A DNA stretch of 6,284 nt. Source: Syntrophobacterales bacterium (lineage in GTDB: Bacteria > Desulfobacterota > Desulfobaccia > Desulfobaccales > 0-14-0-80-60-11). The DNA is taken from contig JAGVPN010000459.1 in NCBI GenBank assembly GCA_020052215.1, forward strand, positions 1 through 6,284, read 5' to 3'. This document shows, piece after piece, positions 4,408 to 6,284 of the stretch. Each line of letters opens with the position of its first letter. Within the stretch, counting starts at the first letter, position 1. A model generated the notes under the pieces. That model was not told the origin of the DNA. It saw only the letters and a list, made by a program, of their open reading frames with translations, and did not search any database. Position numbers and translations under genes: made by a program.

Positions 4408-5742
4408 GTGGTGAAGTGCAGCCAGTGCCGGTATGTGCTTGCGGCGTGGGTGTTGTGGCTGGGGTTGGGGTTGGGGCAAGGGGCCGGTAGTCAGGCCTGG
4501 GCCCAGACGGCCAATATCGGGCTGCCGCCGGATTTGCAGGCCCTCATCGCTGAGTCCCTCAAGGCCAACTCGGAAATCAAGCAGATGCGGGGGCAATTCA
4601 CGGCCTCCCAGGAGACCGTCCGGCCCGCCGGGGCCCTGGAGGACCCGGAGGTCGCCTTCACCATGAAGGATATCCCCACGGACAACTGGGCTCTTAACCG
4701 TGAACCCATGACCCAGAAGATGCTGGAGTTGTCCCAAAAATTTCCCTTTCCCGGCAAACGCCGTCTCCGATCCGAAGTCGCCGCCGAGCAAGCGAACTCC
4801 GACGAGTATGCCTATAAGGACAAAGCCAACGAGGTGCGAGCCAAGGTGGTGATCTCCTATTGGGGCTTATCCCTGGCCCACGCCAACTTCGACCTGACCC
4901 AAAAGAACAAACAGTTCTGGGAGCAGGTGGTGCAGGTTACCGAAACCCGCTACCAGGTGGGGCAGGGGATGCAAGCCGACGTGCTCCAGGCCCAGGTGGA
5001 GCTGGGCAACTACCTGGACCGCCTCTTCCAATGGACCCAGAAACAGGAATCTTCCCGGGCGGATTTAAATGCCCTGCGGTCGAAGCCGCCCCAAACCCCG
5101 GTATCCCGGCCCCAGCCCTTGAAGCCCCGGTCCTTCGCCCTGAAACTGGACGACTTGCTGGCCCAGGCTGAAGCCCGGCCGCAATTGCAAGCCTTAAAAT
5201 TCATCATCGCCAAACAGGAAAAGGCGGTAGATCTGGCCCGCAAGGAATATTTCCCCGATGCCAGGATATCGGTGGGCTACGGTTTTCGGGAAACGCTAGG
5301 TCCGCCCGTGAACCTGAAACAGGCGGACATGTTCACCGGCTCGGTGATGTTCAACGTGCCCATCTGGCACGGGTCCAAGATCAAGCCCAAGATCAGGGAG
5401 GAGTTGGCCAAGCAGGGCGTCGCCAAAGACGCCCATCAATCCGCCTGGAACCAACTGGCGGCGGCCATCAAAGACCGGCATGCCAAGCTGCTGCGCCTGG
5501 CGAAGCAAGTCTCCCTCTTTGACCAGGGGATTATTCCCCAGGCCCGACAGGCGGTGGGGGCGGCGGTTGCGTCGTATCAGGTGGGCAGCCTGCCCTTCAA
5601 CCAGCTCTATCAGAACCAGATAGCCGTTTATAATGCGGAAATGCAGCTAGAGGAATATCTCAAAGATTTCGAAGAAAACTGGGCCGAATTGGAGTGGCTG
5701 GTGGGCGCCGAATTGCCCCGGCCGGCCGGAGGTAAGCCATGA
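4408..5742 (+). CDS. TolC-family outer-membrane efflux protein, CusC/CzcC-like
   Basis: The 444-residue protein has an N-terminal signal peptide (hydrophobic segment about 10-24, likely cleavage after AWA at 30-32), then two outer-membrane efflux protein repeats, roughly residues 50-235 and 255-435. The segment LSQKFPFPGKRRL near residue 110 is typical of the OMF proteins paired with metal RND pumps. The helical RYQVGQG/SYQVGSL-type stretches occur once in each half, as expected for the two-fold repeat. The family forms trimeric channels across the outer membrane and periplasm, here presumably for metal export. There is no lipobox cysteine, unlike many OMFs, so the mature protein is probably not lipid-anchored. 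Its stop overlaps the next start (ATGA), and the next gene's ribosome binding site lies inside its last codons, so the two are translationally coupled. The start is GTG at 4408 or 4411. Substrate specificity is inferred from the adaptor gene. Confidence 0.9.
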   Translation: MVKCSQCRYVLAAWVLWLGLGLGQGAGSQAWAQTANIGLPPDLQALIAESLKANSEIKQMRGQFTASQETVRPAGALEDPEVAFTMKDIPTDNWALNREPMTQKMLELSQKFPFPGKRRLRSEVAAEQANSDEYAYKDKANEVRAKVVISYWGLSLAHANFDLTQKNKQFWEQVVQVTETRYQVGQGMQADVLQAQVELGNYLDRLFQWTQKQESSRADLNALRSKPPQTPVSRPQPLKPRSFALKLDDLLAQAEARPQLQALKFIIAKQEKAVDLARKEYFPDARISVGYGFRETLGPPVNLKQADMFTGSVMFNVPIWHGSKIKPKIREELAKQGVAKDAHQSAWNQLAAAIKDRHAKLLRLAKQVSLFDQGIIPQARQAVGAAVASYQVGSLPFNQLYQNQIAVYNAEMQLEEYLKDFEENWAELEWLVGAELPRPAGGKP

Positions 5743-6284
5743 GTCCTCCCTCCCGACGCGGGCTTATGAGTGGTCTGGGACTGATCCTGTTGGGGGCCAT
5801 CCTGGCGGGATTATACTTTTCCGGCGTCGTGGCCCTGCCCTGGGGCCAGGGAAAACCGAAGCCCCTCTGCTATGTCTCGCCCAAGAACCCGAATTTTATC
5901 AAGGAGGCCCCGGGCAAGGACTCCGAAGGTAATGAACTGGTCCCGGTCTACCCTACAGGAAGTCCGGGCCAGCCGCCAGTGGCGCTGACGCCCCCGACGG
6001 CTCCCGCGGCTCCGCCGAAAGAACGCAAGATCAAGTATTGGGTGTCGCCCATGGACCCCGGCTACGTCCGGGACAAGCCCGGCAAGGCCCCCTGCGGCAT
6101 GGACATGGTGCCGGTTTATGAGGACGCGGGGGGAGGAGCGGAAACCCCTGGCGTCATTGCGGTGTCCCCCACCACCATCCAGTCCATGGGGGTACGAACC
6201 GCCAAAGTGGAAGTTCGCCCCCTGTCCCGGCTCACCCTGGCCGTGGGCCTGGTGAACTTCAATGAGCGCAATCTGTCCACCCTC
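5739..6284 (+). CDS. cusB: CusB-type RND periplasmic adaptor with tandem heavy-metal-binding modules (5' part)
   Basis: The first 182 residues are present and the frame runs off the right edge. The ATG at 5739 has GGAGG 6 nt upstream and overlaps the preceding stop. A membrane anchor (about 11-33) follows a short basic N-terminus. Residues 100-127 (YWVSPMDPGYVRDKPGK then APCGMDMVPVY) match the heavy-metal-binding module common at the front of CusB-like adaptors, normally with PM[DH]P and CGM metal ligands. Residues 44-71 are a second, degenerate copy with KNP and EGNE in place of MDP and CGMD. A Pro/Ala-rich linker (72-94) joins them. From about residue 138 the sequence (VIAVSPTTIQSMGVRTAKVE) begins the adaptor barrel region. 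The family links an inner-membrane RND pump to the outer-membrane channel and exports Cu(I)/Ag(I) or related metals. The pump gene should follow beyond the window. Confidence 0.88.
   Translation, partial: MSPPSRRGLMSGLGLILLGAILAGLYFSGVVALPWGQGKPKPLCYVSPKNPNFIKEAPGKDSEGNELVPVYPTGSPGQPPVALTPPTAPAAPPKERKIKYWVSPMDPGYVRDKPGKAPCGMDMVPVYEDAGGGAETPGVIAVSPTTIQSMGVRTAKVEVRPLSRLTLAVGLVNFNERNLSTL

Noticed and set aside
4387..4791. 134-residue minus-strand frame over the start of the efflux gene
   Set aside because: It is antisense to the signal peptide and first repeat of the TolC-family protein and has no recognisable content.

Overview
This is a GC-rich bacterial window with two complete divergent transcription units and a partial gene at each edge. 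The gene families (a solo LutA-type Fe-S protein, a NagZ with the KHFPGLGDT motif variant, a NtrC-type response regulator beside an RND metal-efflux operon) and the codon use fit a Desulfobacterota / deltaproteobacterial organism, possibly a sulfate reducer or syntroph. That assignment is an inference from gene content; no rRNA or phylogenetic marker is present.

Layout. Positions 1-195 (+) hold the C-terminal end of an unrecognised membrane-associated protein. Positions 196-823 have no convincing gene, but contain a hairpin 36 nt after that stop codon, a strong orphan Rho-independent terminator (523-558) and a long imperfect inverted repeat resembling a non-autonomous mobile element (665-810). 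On the minus strand, a LutA/YkgE-type CCG-domain protein (2696-1983) is followed by nagZ (1864-824). Between them lies a 57-bp nested palindromic repeat (1908-1964). On the plus strand, starting from a divergent promoter region (2697-2893), come a sigma-54-type response regulator (2894-4243), a TolC/CusC-type outer-membrane efflux protein (4408-5742) and the start of a CusB-type periplasmic adaptor (5739 to the window end).

How the genes work together. The outer-membrane gene and the adaptor overlap by ATGA and should be translated together. The adaptor carries two heavy-metal-binding-like modules, the first degenerate, so the system is most likely a Cu(I)/Ag(I)-type RND exporter whose inner-membrane pump lies beyond the right edge. 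The adjacent response regulator is the obvious candidate controller, but no histidine kinase is visible and no canonical -24/-12 promoter precedes the efflux genes. The minus-strand pair (an Fe-S redox subunit and a muropeptide-recycling glycosidase) has no obvious shared pathway.

Nothing here is clearly a new biological system. The best leads are the two palindromic repeats, the terminator with no assigned transcript, the degenerate tandem metal-binding modules, and the compact divergent promoter region with a palindromic -10 and a possible leader peptide.
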